A DNA stretch of 9,051 nt from an uncultured Clostridia bacterium. GTDB taxonomy: Bacteria > Bacillota > Clostridia > Christensenellales > Aristaeellaceae. Shown one piece after another: positions 1-6,081 of this stretch (positions within the stretch are counted from its first letter, which is position 1; each line of letters starts with the position of its first letter). A program made the position numbers and the translations under genes. The notes below the pieces were generated by a model. The model was not told the DNA's origin and made no database searches. It saw nothing but the letters and a program-made list of their open reading frames with translations. The stretch spans positions 1 to 9,051 of the forward strand of contig CAKTXP010000094.1 of NCBI GenBank assembly GCA_934631055.1. Reading direction: 5' to 3'.

Positions 1-821
1 CCCATCGCTTTTTCTTCGTCCCCGTCGTAAAGCACGCGCATCAGCGCCAGCCCGCAGGCGGGAGCGGTCTGTCCGAGCGCCAAGCGGTCGCCCGTCTCGA
101 TAGCTCTTGCGATACAGCCGGTATCGCGCTTACCCGTGCCGACTTCCATCAGCGTGCCGGCAATGATGCGAACCATATTATAGAGGAACCCATCGCCCAG
201 CACGGTCAGCGCCACATCGTCGCCGCACCGCTTCACCTGCGCGCGGTAAATCGTGCGCACCGTGCTTTTGGCAGCGCTTCCGCTGGCGGCAAACGCCGCA
301 AAATCATGCTTTCCGCAAAGGTTCTGCGCTTCCGCGTTCATCCTTTCGGCGTCCATGCGGACAGGCACATGCGCTTTGTACTGTCTGCCGATGGCGCACA
401 TCTGCCGCGCATTGTAGAACGTATAACGATAGACTTTTCCGCAGGCGGAATAGCGCGCGTGAAACCCTTCCGGTGCCGCCGCGCTCTCTCGGATGCGGAT
501 ATCGGGCGGGAGCATGGTGTTGAGCGCAAAGCTCACTTTGTCCGGCGGAATGCGGTTCGCGCTGTCAAAATGCGCACAAAGCCCGAAAGCATGGACACCC
601 GCATCCGTCCGGCTTGAGCCCGTGACGGCGGTTTTCTCCCCCGTCAGGCGGGAAAGCGCTTCCTCCAGCATCTGCTGGACGCTCGGCCCGTTGATCTGCC
701 GCTGCCAGCCGCTGTATGCCGTACCATCGTATTCGACAATGAGCTTGAAGCGCCGTTGTCCCTCCGGGGGATGATCCGCCGGACTGGGGATGTGATGGCT
801 TTGCAGCTTAAACTCAGCCAA
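1..821 (-). CDS. truA: tRNA pseudouridine synthase A (left end cut by window)
   Basis: TruA converts uridines 38-40 of the tRNA anticodon arm to pseudouridine in the cytoplasm. I translated the frame by hand and it is open from 821 to the window edge (273 codons plus two bases). Visible family blocks are YDGTAYSGWQ (31-40), the catalytic-Asp motif SSRTDAGVHA (69-78, Asp73), GKVYRYTFYN (128-137), GFLYNMVRIIAG (211-222) and the C-terminal GLALMRVLYDG (257-267). At most a few residues are therefore missing. The only plausible start is TTG at 821: GGAGGG lies 8 bases upstream, and no ATG, GTG or TTG occurs in frame before the conserved core. This gives about 25 residues ahead of the usual TruA beginning. 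The start overlaps the end of ecfT by 8 bases, so the two are translationally coupled. The order ecfA1-ecfA2-ecfT-truA is classic for Bacillota. Confidence 0.96.
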   Translation of the reverse strand, partial: MAEFKLQSHHIPSPADHPPEGQRRFKLIVEYDGTAYSGWQRQINGPSVQQMLEEALSRLTGEKTAVTGSSRTDAGVHAFGLCAHFDSANRIPPDKVSFALNTMLPPDIRIRESAAAPEGFHARYSACGKVYRYTFYNARQMCAIGRQYKAHVPVRMDAERMNAEAQNLCGKHDFAAFAASGSAAKSTVRTIYRAQVKRCGDDVALTVLGDGFLYNMVRIIAGTLMEVGTGKRDTGCIARAIETGDRLALGQTAPACGLALMRVLYDGDEEKAM

Positions 822-1620
822 GGAGCCTGCCCTCCGCAAAGATAACAGCAAGGAACGCCGCCATCGCCAGCGCGCCGAACAGATCCAGCTTCGTATACTT
901 CAGCTCCCGCAGGCGCGTGCGGTGGTCGCCGCCGTGGTAGCAGCGGGCTTCCATCGCCATCGCCAGCTCATTGGCGCGGCGGAAGGAGCTGACAAACAGC
1001 GGCACAAGCAGCGGAATCATCGCCTTGGCGCGGGCAATAAGGTTGCCGCTCTCAAAATCCGCACCGCGTGCCATCTGCGCCTTCTGAATCTTATCGGTCT
1101 CTTCCAGCAGCGTCGGGATGAAGCGCAGAGCGATGGTCATCATCATCGCCAGCTCATGCGCCGGAAAATGCACCTTTTCCAGCGGATGCATGATGCGCTC
1201 CAAGCCGTCGGTCAGCTGAACCGGACTGGTCGTCAGCGTCAGCACGGACGTACCCATGACCAGGAACACCAGCCTGAGCGCAAAATAAATAGCGTTATGC
1301 AGCGCTTCCTGCGTCAGGGTGAAAAAGCCGAGCGTGAACAGCGGCGTCTCGCCCTGCACGAAGAACAGGTTCAAAATGAACGTAAAGATGATGATGAACC
1401 GAAGGGGCTTGATGCCCTTGACCAGATAGGAGAACTTGATGCCCGAAATGCGCACCACGATGTACAAAAACAGCAGCGCGATGGCATAGCCCGGCAGATT
1501 GCCCACGCAGAATACGCCGACGATATATAAAATCGTCAGGATGAGCTTCATGCGCGGATCCATGCGATGAATGGCGGAGTCTCCGGGGAAATACTGACCC
1601 AGCGTGATATCGTTAAGCAT
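814..1620 (-). CDS. ecfT: ECF transporter transmembrane subunit EcfT
   Basis: EcfT is the membrane scaffold of energy-coupling factor transporters. It couples ATP hydrolysis by EcfA1/EcfA2 to movement of an exchangeable substrate-binding S component. The chosen start is ATG at 1620, preceded by GGGAGG 5 bases upstream and overlapping the ecfA2 end by 8 bases, giving 268 residues, normal for the family. The open frame continues upstream, but that part is only the out-of-frame reading of ecfA2. Hydrophobic segments lie near residues 25-57, 73-90, 107-130, 158-172, 199-212 and 246-263. The two cytoplasmic coupling-helix motifs that dock on the ATPases are visible as QMARGADFE (182-190, Ala-Arg-Gly) and MEARCYHGG (223-231, where Ala-Arg-Cys replaces Ala-Arg-Gly). 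No S component is encoded in the window, so this is a shared group II module. Confidence 0.95.
   Translation of the reverse strand: MLNDITLGQYFPGDSAIHRMDPRMKLILTILYIVGVFCVGNLPGYAIALLFLYIVVRISGIKFSYLVKGIKPLRFIIIFTFILNLFFVQGETPLFTLGFFTLTQEALHNAIYFALRLVFLVMGTSVLTLTTSPVQLTDGLERIMHPLEKVHFPAHELAMMMTIALRFIPTLLEETDKIQKAQMARGADFESGNLIARAKAMIPLLVPLFVSSFRRANELAMAMEARCYHGGDHRTRLRELKYTKLDLFGALAMAAFLAVIFAEGRLLG
830..835 (-). promoter_or_regulatory. Ribosome binding site that sets the truA TTG start
   Basis: GGAGGG on the minus strand lies inside the 3' end of ecfT, 8 bases before TTG at 821. This spacing supports the rare TTG start and coupling of truA translation to ecfT. Confidence 0.7.
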
Positions 1621-2479
1621 GGCGCCCTCCCTTTCCGATAGCGGCTTCGACCGCCGCTCGGACTTCATCCATCTGATAGATCCCTTCCGGGATATCGAAT
1701 CCCTTTTCGCGGAGCTTCTGCGCCAGCTCGACCGCCTGCGGCACGTCCAGACCGATAGCGCGCAGTTCCTCGCCCTTGGAAAAGACTTCGCGCGGCGTTC
1801 CGTCCATGGCGACACAGCCGTGATTCATGACGATGACGCGCTCAGCCAGCGCCGCCACATCGTCCATCGAGTGACTGACCATCACGATGGTCGCGCCGGA
1901 TTCGCGGTGCAGGTCGCTGATGAGCCCCAATATCTCTTCCCTGCCGCGCGGATCAAGTCCCGCGCACGGCTCGTCCAGCACGAGCGTCTGCGGTTCCATC
2001 GCCAGCACGCCGGCAATAGCGACGCGGCGCATCTGTCCGCCGGAAAGCTCGAACACCGAACGCTCGGCAAGCTTATCGTAATCCAGCGCGACGCGGCGCA
2101 TCGCCGTGCGCACGCGGCGGTCAATCTCCGCGTCGTCCAGACCCAGATTCTTCGGGCCGAACGCGATATCCTTCGCGACCGTCTCCTCAAACAGCTGGTT
2201 CTCCGGATACTGAAAGACCAGCCCGACGCGGCGGCGGATGGCGCGCCTGTCTGTATTCTTATCCGCCAGATCCAGCCCATCGACCAGCACGCGCCCGCTC
2301 GAAGGCATGATGAGCCCGTTCAGATGCTGCACGAGAGTGGATTTGCCGCTGCCGGTATGACCGATTAAGCCAATGAACTCGCCGTCGTTGATGGTCAGGG
2401 AGACGTCGTTGAGCGCCTTCGTCTCATACGGCCCGCCCTGCATATATACATAGTTTAAATGTTCGATGACAATCGACAT
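1613..2479 (-). CDS. ecfA2: ECF transporter ATPase EcfA2
   Basis: This is the second ATP-binding subunit of the shared ECF module, 288 residues, acting at the inner face of the membrane as a heterodimer with EcfA1. All ABC ATPase motifs are intact: Walker A GHTGSGKST (40-48), Q-loop FQYPENQ (89-95, Gln90), signature LSGGQ (145-149), Walker B TLVLDEP (165-171, catalytic Glu170) and H-loop His203. The C-terminal IGLDVPQAVELAQKL segment (242-256) is typical of EcfA proteins and lies in the dimerisation region. The start at 2479 has GGAGG 4 bases upstream within ecfA1. The ORF overlaps ecfA1 by 25 bases and ecfT by 8. Assignment as A2 rather than A1 rests on its second position and on the DEPCAGLDP form of the D-loop (A1 has DESTAMLDP). 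Confidence 0.95.
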   Translation of the reverse strand: MSIVIEHLNYVYMQGGPYETKALNDVSLTINDGEFIGLIGHTGSGKSTLVQHLNGLIMPSSGRVLVDGLDLADKNTDRRAIRRRVGLVFQYPENQLFEETVAKDIAFGPKNLGLDDAEIDRRVRTAMRRVALDYDKLAERSVFELSGGQMRRVAIAGVLAMEPQTLVLDEPCAGLDPRGREEILGLISDLHRESGATIVMVSHSMDDVAALAERVIVMNHGCVAMDGTPREVFSKGEELRAIGLDVPQAVELAQKLREKGFDIPEGIYQMDEVRAAVEAAIGKGGRHA

Positions 2480-3306
2480 ACTTCCTCCACCATCTCGTCC
2501 ACAGTCAGGATATCCGCGCGCACGTCCACGCCGTCCGCGCGCAGCATGTGCGCCAAGTCCGTCATCGGCGGCACGTCAAGCCCCAGCGCGCGCACCTTGT
2601 CCACCTGCGTGAACACATCGCGCGGTGTTCCGCTCATGGCGATCTTTCCGTCGTCCATGACGATCATGTAATCGGCAGTCGCGGCTTCGCTCATGTAATG
2701 GGTGATGATGACCACGCTGATGCCTTCTTCGCGGTTGAGCCGGTGGACAGTATTCATCACCTCGCGCCGCCCGCTCGGATCGAGCATGGCGGTCGATTCA
2801 TCCAGAATGATGACATCCGGCTTCATCGCCAGAACGCCCGCGATAGCGACGCGCTGCTTCTGTCCGCCGGAGAGCATGTGCGGCGCTTTCTTGGCGAACG
2901 GGGTCATGTTGACTGCGGCAAGCGCTTCGTCGATGCGCACGCGGATTTCCTGAGGCGGCACGCCGTTGTTCTCCAGCCCGAACGCGACATCCTCTTCGAC
3001 GACCGTCGCGACAATCTGGTTATCCGGATTCTGGAAAACCATGCCGGCATGCTGACGGATATCGAAAACAAGGTCGTCGTCGCGCGTATCCATGCCGACG
3101 ACCCAGACCGTTCCCTCCGAGGGGACATACAGCGCGTTGAAGAGCTTGGCGAGCGTCGATTTGCCGCTTCCGTTATGACCGAGTATCGCGAGGAACTCGC
3201 CCTTCTTGACGCGCATGTTCACATGATCCACCGCGTTTTTCTCCGCTTCCGGGTAGGCATAGCAAAGCTCGCTGGTGATGATGCGGTTATCTTTCAGATT
3301 TGACAC
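2455..3306 (-). CDS. ecfA1: ECF transporter ATPase EcfA1
   Basis: This is the first ATPase of the shared ECF transporter module and pairs with EcfA2 to energise uptake of vitamins or metals through interchangeable S components. Counted from the ATG at 3312, it shows Walker A GHNGSGKST (45-53), Q-loop Gln94 in MVFQNPDNQ, signature LSGGQ (147-151), Walker B VIILDE (167-172, Glu172), the EcfA1-typical DESTAMLDP (171-179) and H-loop His205. I prefer the GTG at 3306 (283 residues). GGAGG at 3318-3314 is only one base from the ATG at 3312 but 7 bases from this GTG, which is two codons downstream in frame. The ATG gives 285 residues and the same protein otherwise. The gene opens the ecf-truA operon and lies downstream of an FMN riboswitch, with a palindromic repeat element between them. 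Confidence 0.94.
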   Translation of the reverse strand: MSNLKDNRIITSELCYAYPEAEKNAVDHVNMRVKKGEFLAILGHNGSGKSTLAKLFNALYVPSEGTVWVVGMDTRDDDLVFDIRQHAGMVFQNPDNQIVATVVEEDVAFGLENNGVPPQEIRVRIDEALAAVNMTPFAKKAPHMLSGGQKQRVAIAGVLAMKPDVIILDESTAMLDPSGRREVMNTVHRLNREEGISVVIITHYMSEAATADYMIVMDDGKIAMSGTPRDVFTQVDKVRALGLDVPPMTDLAHMLRADGVDVRADILTVDEMVEEVCRLSSNI

Positions 3307-3313
3307 TGACATT

Positions 3314-3318
3314 CCTCC
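3314..3318 (-). promoter_or_regulatory. Ribosome binding site deciding the ecfA1 start
   Basis: GGAGG on the minus strand is followed by one base and then ATG at 3312. The GTG at 3306 has a 7-base gap, which is near optimal. The site therefore argues for GTG initiation. Confidence 0.6.
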
Positions 3319-3343
3319 GTAAGTACGACTTGGAAAGTGCGAT

Positions 3344-3549
3344 GGACGCTCGGGGCTTTGCCCCGAACCCCACCAAGAACCTGAGGTTCTTGGATTTCCC
3401 GGTTCGCTTCGCGCCAGTTTAAATCAGCTTTATCGAACGATGCGCATGCGCATCGTATGCTTACGTCTAATTTTAAACCACCGCGAAACGAAGATGGGGT
3501 TTGGGGACAATGTCCCCAAGCGGGTCTGGGCGGCAGCCCAGCGTACCCG
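3344..3549. repeat. Composite palindromic element I (two outward arms)
   Basis: This non-coding block lies between ecfA1 and the FMN riboswitch terminator. Its centre is a perfect 20-base palindrome (3437-3456). It is flanked symmetrically by TTTAAA-containing inverted repeats (3405-3423 and 3472-3490, 15 of 19 positions complementary). Outside these, each arm carries two hairpins. The left arm, read on minus, has stem CCAAGAAC/GTTCTTGG around CTCAG (3393-3373), then TCGGGGC/GCCCCGA. The right arm, read on plus, has TTGGGGACA/TGTCCCCAA (3501-3519), then CTGGGC/GCCCAG around GGCA (3526-3541). The outer tails contain GCGT. The right arm closely matches the minus-strand sequence at 7357-7276. 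The architecture is REPIN- or MITE-like; no transposase is visible, and I do not recognise a named family. Confidence 0.8.
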
Positions 3550-3561
3550 TCCCCGTCGCAT

Positions 3562-3598
3562 AAAAACAGCGCCCAAAAACTTCCGTCTTTGGGCGCTG
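3562..3598 (-). terminator. Intrinsic terminator of the FMN riboswitch
   Basis: On the minus strand, CAGCGCCCAAA (3598-3588) and TTTGGGCGCTG (3577-3567) form a perfect 11-bp stem with a 10-base loop, followed by five T residues (3566-3562). It lies 23 bases after the aptamer, the usual place for a transcription-control expression platform. FMN binding is expected to favour termination here. I could not identify a convincing alternative antiterminator pairing by eye. Confidence 0.88.
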
Positions 3599-3621
3599 CA
3601 AAAGCATAGCAAATAGATGCC

Positions 3622-3733
3622 GTCCTCTTCCATCCAGACTGTACTGTCGGTTTCGGAATTTCGCCGAATCGAGGGTCACTTGACCCGTCGCGGACTATAC
3701 CGCCGGTCGGGAATCTCACCCCGCCCTGAAGAC
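3622..3733 (-). ncRNA. FMN riboswitch aptamer (RFN element)
   Basis: The minus strand carries the conserved RFN blocks in order. GGGCGGGGTGAGATTCCCGACCGGCGGT begins at about 3727 and is followed by AGTCCGCGA. A variable hairpin with arms GGGTCA/TGACCC comes next, then TTCGGCGAAATTCCGAAACCGACAGT, and finally AGTCTGGATGGAAGAGGA ending near 3622. The closing stem P1 pairs TCTTC with GAAGA. These RNAs bind flavin mononucleotide and usually repress riboflavin synthesis or RibU uptake genes. Here a promoter with TGCTATAAT lies just upstream and an intrinsic terminator just downstream. The next gene in the sense direction is ecfA1, about 255 bases past the terminator. No rib or ribU gene lies in between. 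Confidence 0.95.
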
Positions 3734-3739
3734 TTTTTG

Positions 3740-3748
3740 ATTATAGCA
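3740..3748 (-). promoter_or_regulatory. Extended -10 promoter for the FMN riboswitch leader
   Basis: TGCTATAAT on the minus strand is a perfect extended -10 box. The expected start near 3733 coincides with the first base of aptamer stem P1. The -35 region (around 3768-3763) is weak, as is common with extended -10 promoters. It lies just past the end of the second G3E gene. Confidence 0.75.
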
Positions 3749-3778
3749 TAAACATGCGCAAAAGGAAAGAGCGAATTT

Positions 3779-4723
3779 TCACTGGTTGAACGTGACAACT
3801 TCCTCTTCCGGCGGCTGAGCCGGTTCGACCTTGGTCACATACAGCACAGGGCCGACGCCTTTATACTGCGGGCGATTCTCCGCGCGAACCTCGGCGGTAA
3901 TCATCTGCCACGTCTTGGGCTGCGGGATGGGCAGACCATTCGCCTTGGCGATAAAGCCGACGAAGCGCACATCCTCCGCGCAGCAGACCATGCCCATACG
4001 ACCCGGCACATACTCGTCCTTGCCGATGTTGCGTCCGCGGTAGATATAGCCTTTGAAGCGAACCGTCTTTCCGTCGTAGTCCTCCGGATTCTCGGACGCG
4101 TCGAGGTAGAAGATGCCGAAATGGCGATCCTCGATTTCGATGATCGGAGCATCCATATCGTAGGGCGGCGGCATGCCCGCGCCGTAATCCTCGCTGGTGC
4201 CGTCCTCATTCTCAAAGTAGAGGGACGCCTGCGGATTCATGCTGCGGACATTGCGGTCGCGGATGAGCTGGCGCGTCTCTTCCGTCGCGCGGTTAAAGAC
4301 GACCATGTCCGCGTCGGTGATATGCTGAAGCATGCGCTGACCCATGTTCTTGGCATAGAGGTCAAACGTCTGCGCGTTCACCGTCGTGATGATCTGGTAA
4401 ATCTCCAGCACCTTGGGCGTGCGTCCGATCGCCGCGTCGAGATCCCACATGCCGTTCATCTCGACGATGACGCGGTCGGGGTGATGCTTGCGCACGAACG
4501 CGCGCAGGGTCTCCTCGTTGTATTCCTCTTCGTCCTCGATGCACTCGACAACGCTGTGCGTCTTTTTGAGCATATCGGGCTCGTATTCCGTCTCGCCCTC
4601 TTCACACTGGACGATAAGCGTGTTCTCGTCGCGGGTGAAGCCGGGATCCTGCAATACGCTGGCGATAAAGGAAGTCTTGCCGCTTTCAAGGAAACCGGCA
4701 AACATGTAAACCGGAATTGCCAT
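3779..4723 (-). CDS. Divergent G3E (COG0523-like) GTPase with a YcgQ/DUF1980-like C-terminal part
   Basis: The protein has 314 residues. The N-terminal half resembles SIMIBI/G3E P-loop GTPases such as CobW and YciC: Walker A GFLESGKT (10-17), a Walker B-like strand VIVEMNG (85-91), and FNRAT (143-147) where NKxD is expected. It lacks the CxCC metal motif; the equivalent region is acidic (CEEGETEYE, 40-48). From about residue 200 it changes character: GKTVRFKGYIYRG (218-230), GMVCCAEDVRFVGFIAK (244-260) and PVLYVTKVEPAQPP (292-305). This recalls the C-terminal domain of YcgQ/TIGR03943 proteins, with its Cys-Cys-x-x-Asp signature. That match is from memory and is an inference. The start at 4723 has GGAGGA 5 bases upstream and lies 13 bases after the previous gene's stop, so the two form one operon. 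A metal-trafficking role is likely; the substrate is unknown. Confidence 0.85.
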   Translation of the reverse strand: MAIPVYMFAGFLESGKTSFIASVLQDPGFTRDENTLIVQCEEGETEYEPDMLKKTHSVVECIEDEEEYNEETLRAFVRKHHPDRVIVEMNGMWDLDAAIGRTPKVLEIYQIITTVNAQTFDLYAKNMGQRMLQHITDADMVVFNRATEETRQLIRDRNVRSMNPQASLYFENEDGTSEDYGAGMPPPYDMDAPIIEIEDRHFGIFYLDASENPEDYDGKTVRFKGYIYRGRNIGKDEYVPGRMGMVCCAEDVRFVGFIAKANGLPIPQPKTWQMITAEVRAENRPQYKGVGPVLYVTKVEPAQPPEEEVVTFNQ

Positions 4724-4736
4724 CTTGTTCCTCCGA

Positions 4737-5927
4737 TCAGGCGACGCCGAACAGCTGCGCCAGCTTCTCGTCCGCCAGCTTGCTGCCGATCACGCACAGG
4801 CGGCCGGTGTAGTCTGCCGGGCCCTTGCGGATGTTCTGCTCGCCCGGCGTGTAATCGAAATGGATCCAGCCGCCATCCGTGCAGGGAACGATACCCTTCG
4901 CGCGCAGAACCATGCCGTATTCGCCGTCGTCCAGCTTCGCCAGCATGACGGACAGTTCGTCCTCGCCGAACGTGCGAACCGTTTCAACGCCCCAGGACGT
5001 GAACACCTCGTCGGCATCGTGTCCATGATGGTGGTGGTGATGATGACCACAGCTGCAAACGCCGTTCTCATCGTAGTGATGATGATGCTCATGCTCGTCA
5101 TGGTCGTCGTCATCGTCGTCATCATCATCATGATGGTGGTGATGCTCATGCTCGTCATGGTCATCATCATCGTCGTCATCATCATGATGGTGATGATGCT
5201 CATGCTCGTCATGGTCATCGTCATCATCGTGGTCATGGTGGTGATGATGATGGTGGCAGCACTCGTCGTCGTCATCGTCGTTGCCATGCTCAGCCATGAC
5301 CGTCGCAAGCATGTCCTGCGCAAGATCGTGGTCATCCTGCATCGCGGAGAGGATGGTCTCGCCGCTGATGTCATCCCACGGGGTGGTGATGATACGCGCC
5401 TTCGCGTTATGCTCACGCAGGAGCGCGACGACCGCCTCCAGCTTCTCCTGGCTCATGCCCTGCGTGCGGGAGAGCAGGATCGTGCCGGCATATTCAATCT
5501 GGTTGAGGAAGAACTCGCCGAAGTTCTTGACGTACATGCGGCACTTGCCCGCGTCCGCGACGGTTACAAAGCTGCCCATGCAGGCTTCCGGAATATCCTT
5601 CTCCACGCCCTCGACCGCACGGATGACGTCGGAAAGCTTGCCGACTCCGCTCGGCTCGATGAGGATGCGATCCGGATGATACTGGTCGATGACCTGACGG
5701 AGCGCCTTGCCGAAATCGCCGACCAGCGAACAGCAGATGCAGCCGGAGTTCATCTCGGTCACCTGAATACCGGCTTCCTTCATGAAGCCGCCGTCGATGC
5801 CGATCTCGCCGAATTCATTCTCGATCAGGACGACCTTCTCGCCGGAAAGCGCCTCTTTAAGCAGTTTCTTGATGAGCGTGGTCTTGCCAGCGCCAAGGAA
5901 ACCGGAAAAAATATCAATTTTCGTCAT
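4737..5927 (-). CDS. G3E GTPase / COG0523 metallochaperone with His-Asp-rich linker
   Basis: The protein has 396 residues. COG0523 proteins use GTP to deliver or insert metals such as zinc or cobalt in the cytoplasm. Seen here are Walker A GFLGAGKTT (9-17), ENEFGEIGIDG (36-46), the metal-binding CxCC motif in GCICC (62-66) and EPSGVGK (91-97). The guanine-specificity position reads LSRTQ (152-156) instead of NKxD. A CobW C-terminal-type domain fills about 308-396. Between the domains (217-303) is an extreme His/Asp tract with 36 His in residues 225-303, built of near-identical 18-19-residue repeats, plus Cys pairs (CC 223-224, CSC 291-293). This is a plausible metal store or sensor. The ATG at 5927 has AAGGAG 11 bases upstream, a slightly long spacing. 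It is the first gene of a two-gene operon with the divergent G3E protein. The tract suggests zinc, nickel or cobalt; the sequence does not decide which. Confidence 0.93.
   Translation of the reverse strand: MTKIDIFSGFLGAGKTTLIKKLLKEALSGEKVVLIENEFGEIGIDGGFMKEAGIQVTEMNSGCICCSLVGDFGKALRQVIDQYHPDRILIEPSGVGKLSDVIRAVEGVEKDIPEACMGSFVTVADAGKCRMYVKNFGEFFLNQIEYAGTILLSRTQGMSQEKLEAVVALLREHNAKARIITTPWDDISGETILSAMQDDHDLAQDMLATVMAEHGNDDDDDECCHHHHHHHDHDDDDDHDEHEHHHHHDDDDDDDDHDEHEHHHHHDDDDDDDDDHDEHEHHHHYDENGVCSCGHHHHHHHGHDADEVFTSWGVETVRTFGEDELSVMLAKLDDGEYGMVLRAKGIVPCTDGGWIHFDYTPGEQNIRKGPADYTGRLCVIGSKLADEKLAQLFGVA
5084..5248 (-). repeat. In-frame tandem repeat coding for His/Asp units
   Basis: Three copies of a 54-57-base unit, starting at 5084, 5141 and 5195, encode HDEHEH-His-run-Asp-run units in the COG0523 linker. 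The unit lengths are multiples of three (19, 18 and about 18 residues), so the frame is kept. The CAT/CAC and GAC/GAT-rich sequence is prone to slippage and copy-number change. Confidence 0.9.
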
Positions 5928-5949
5928 GTTAGAAGCATCTCCTTATGGG

Positions 5950-5965
5950 GTTACGATTGGGTAAC
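5950..5965. promoter_or_regulatory. Candidate operator or hairpin in the G3E operon leader
   Basis: GTTAC (5950-5954) and GTAAC (5961-5965) form an inverted repeat with a 6-base spacer. It lies about 55-70 bases past the predicted transcription start and 23 bases before the start codon of the first G3E gene. It could be a repressor site or a small hairpin. It does not match a Zur box well. Confidence 0.3.
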
Positions 5966-6025
5966 GTGATGTTGTGGCATCGCGCGGCAGACCACTTTCG
6001 CGCCGCCGCCCGATTCCAAGCGCAT

Positions 6026-6054
6026 ATTGTACACCGTTTTTCGGGAAAAAACAA
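6026..6054 (-). promoter_or_regulatory. Promoter for the G3E GTPase operon
   Basis: On the minus strand, TTGTTT (6054-6049) and TACAAT (6031-6026) are separated by exactly 17 bases, a good sigma-A-type match. Transcription would start near 6019, giving a leader of about 90 bases. The promoter lies 28 bases beyond the malic enzyme stop codon, and I see no clear terminator in between. Confidence 0.65.
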
Positions 6055-6081
6055 GGATTTCGGAAGAAAAAACAAAGTAGG

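Noticed and set aside
1621..1815. N-terminal extension of EcfT by 65 residues
   Set aside because: It overlaps ecfA2 out of frame, is Arg/Ser-rich, and ATG 1620 has its own ribosome binding site and matches the family start.
922..3303. Several plus-strand frames rich in His, Arg and Asp across the ecf genes
   Set aside because: These are complements of the EcfA1, EcfA2 and EcfT coding sequences in a GC-rich genome and lack family features.
3294..3719. Minus-strand frame of 141 codons and shorter frames inside it
   Set aside because: It runs through the FMN aptamer, its terminator and the palindromic element. It has no ribosome binding site or recognisable protein features.
5084..5248. Regular repeats resembling a short CRISPR array
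   Set aside because: The units are contiguous, with no unique spacers, and encode in-frame His/Asp units of a conserved protein.
4725..5969. Long plus-strand frame with Met/Val/Ile-rich stretches that looks like a membrane protein
   Set aside because: It is the complement of the His/Asp repeat tract of the COG0523 gene; its other parts are the reverse of conserved GTPase motifs, and no coding signal supports it.
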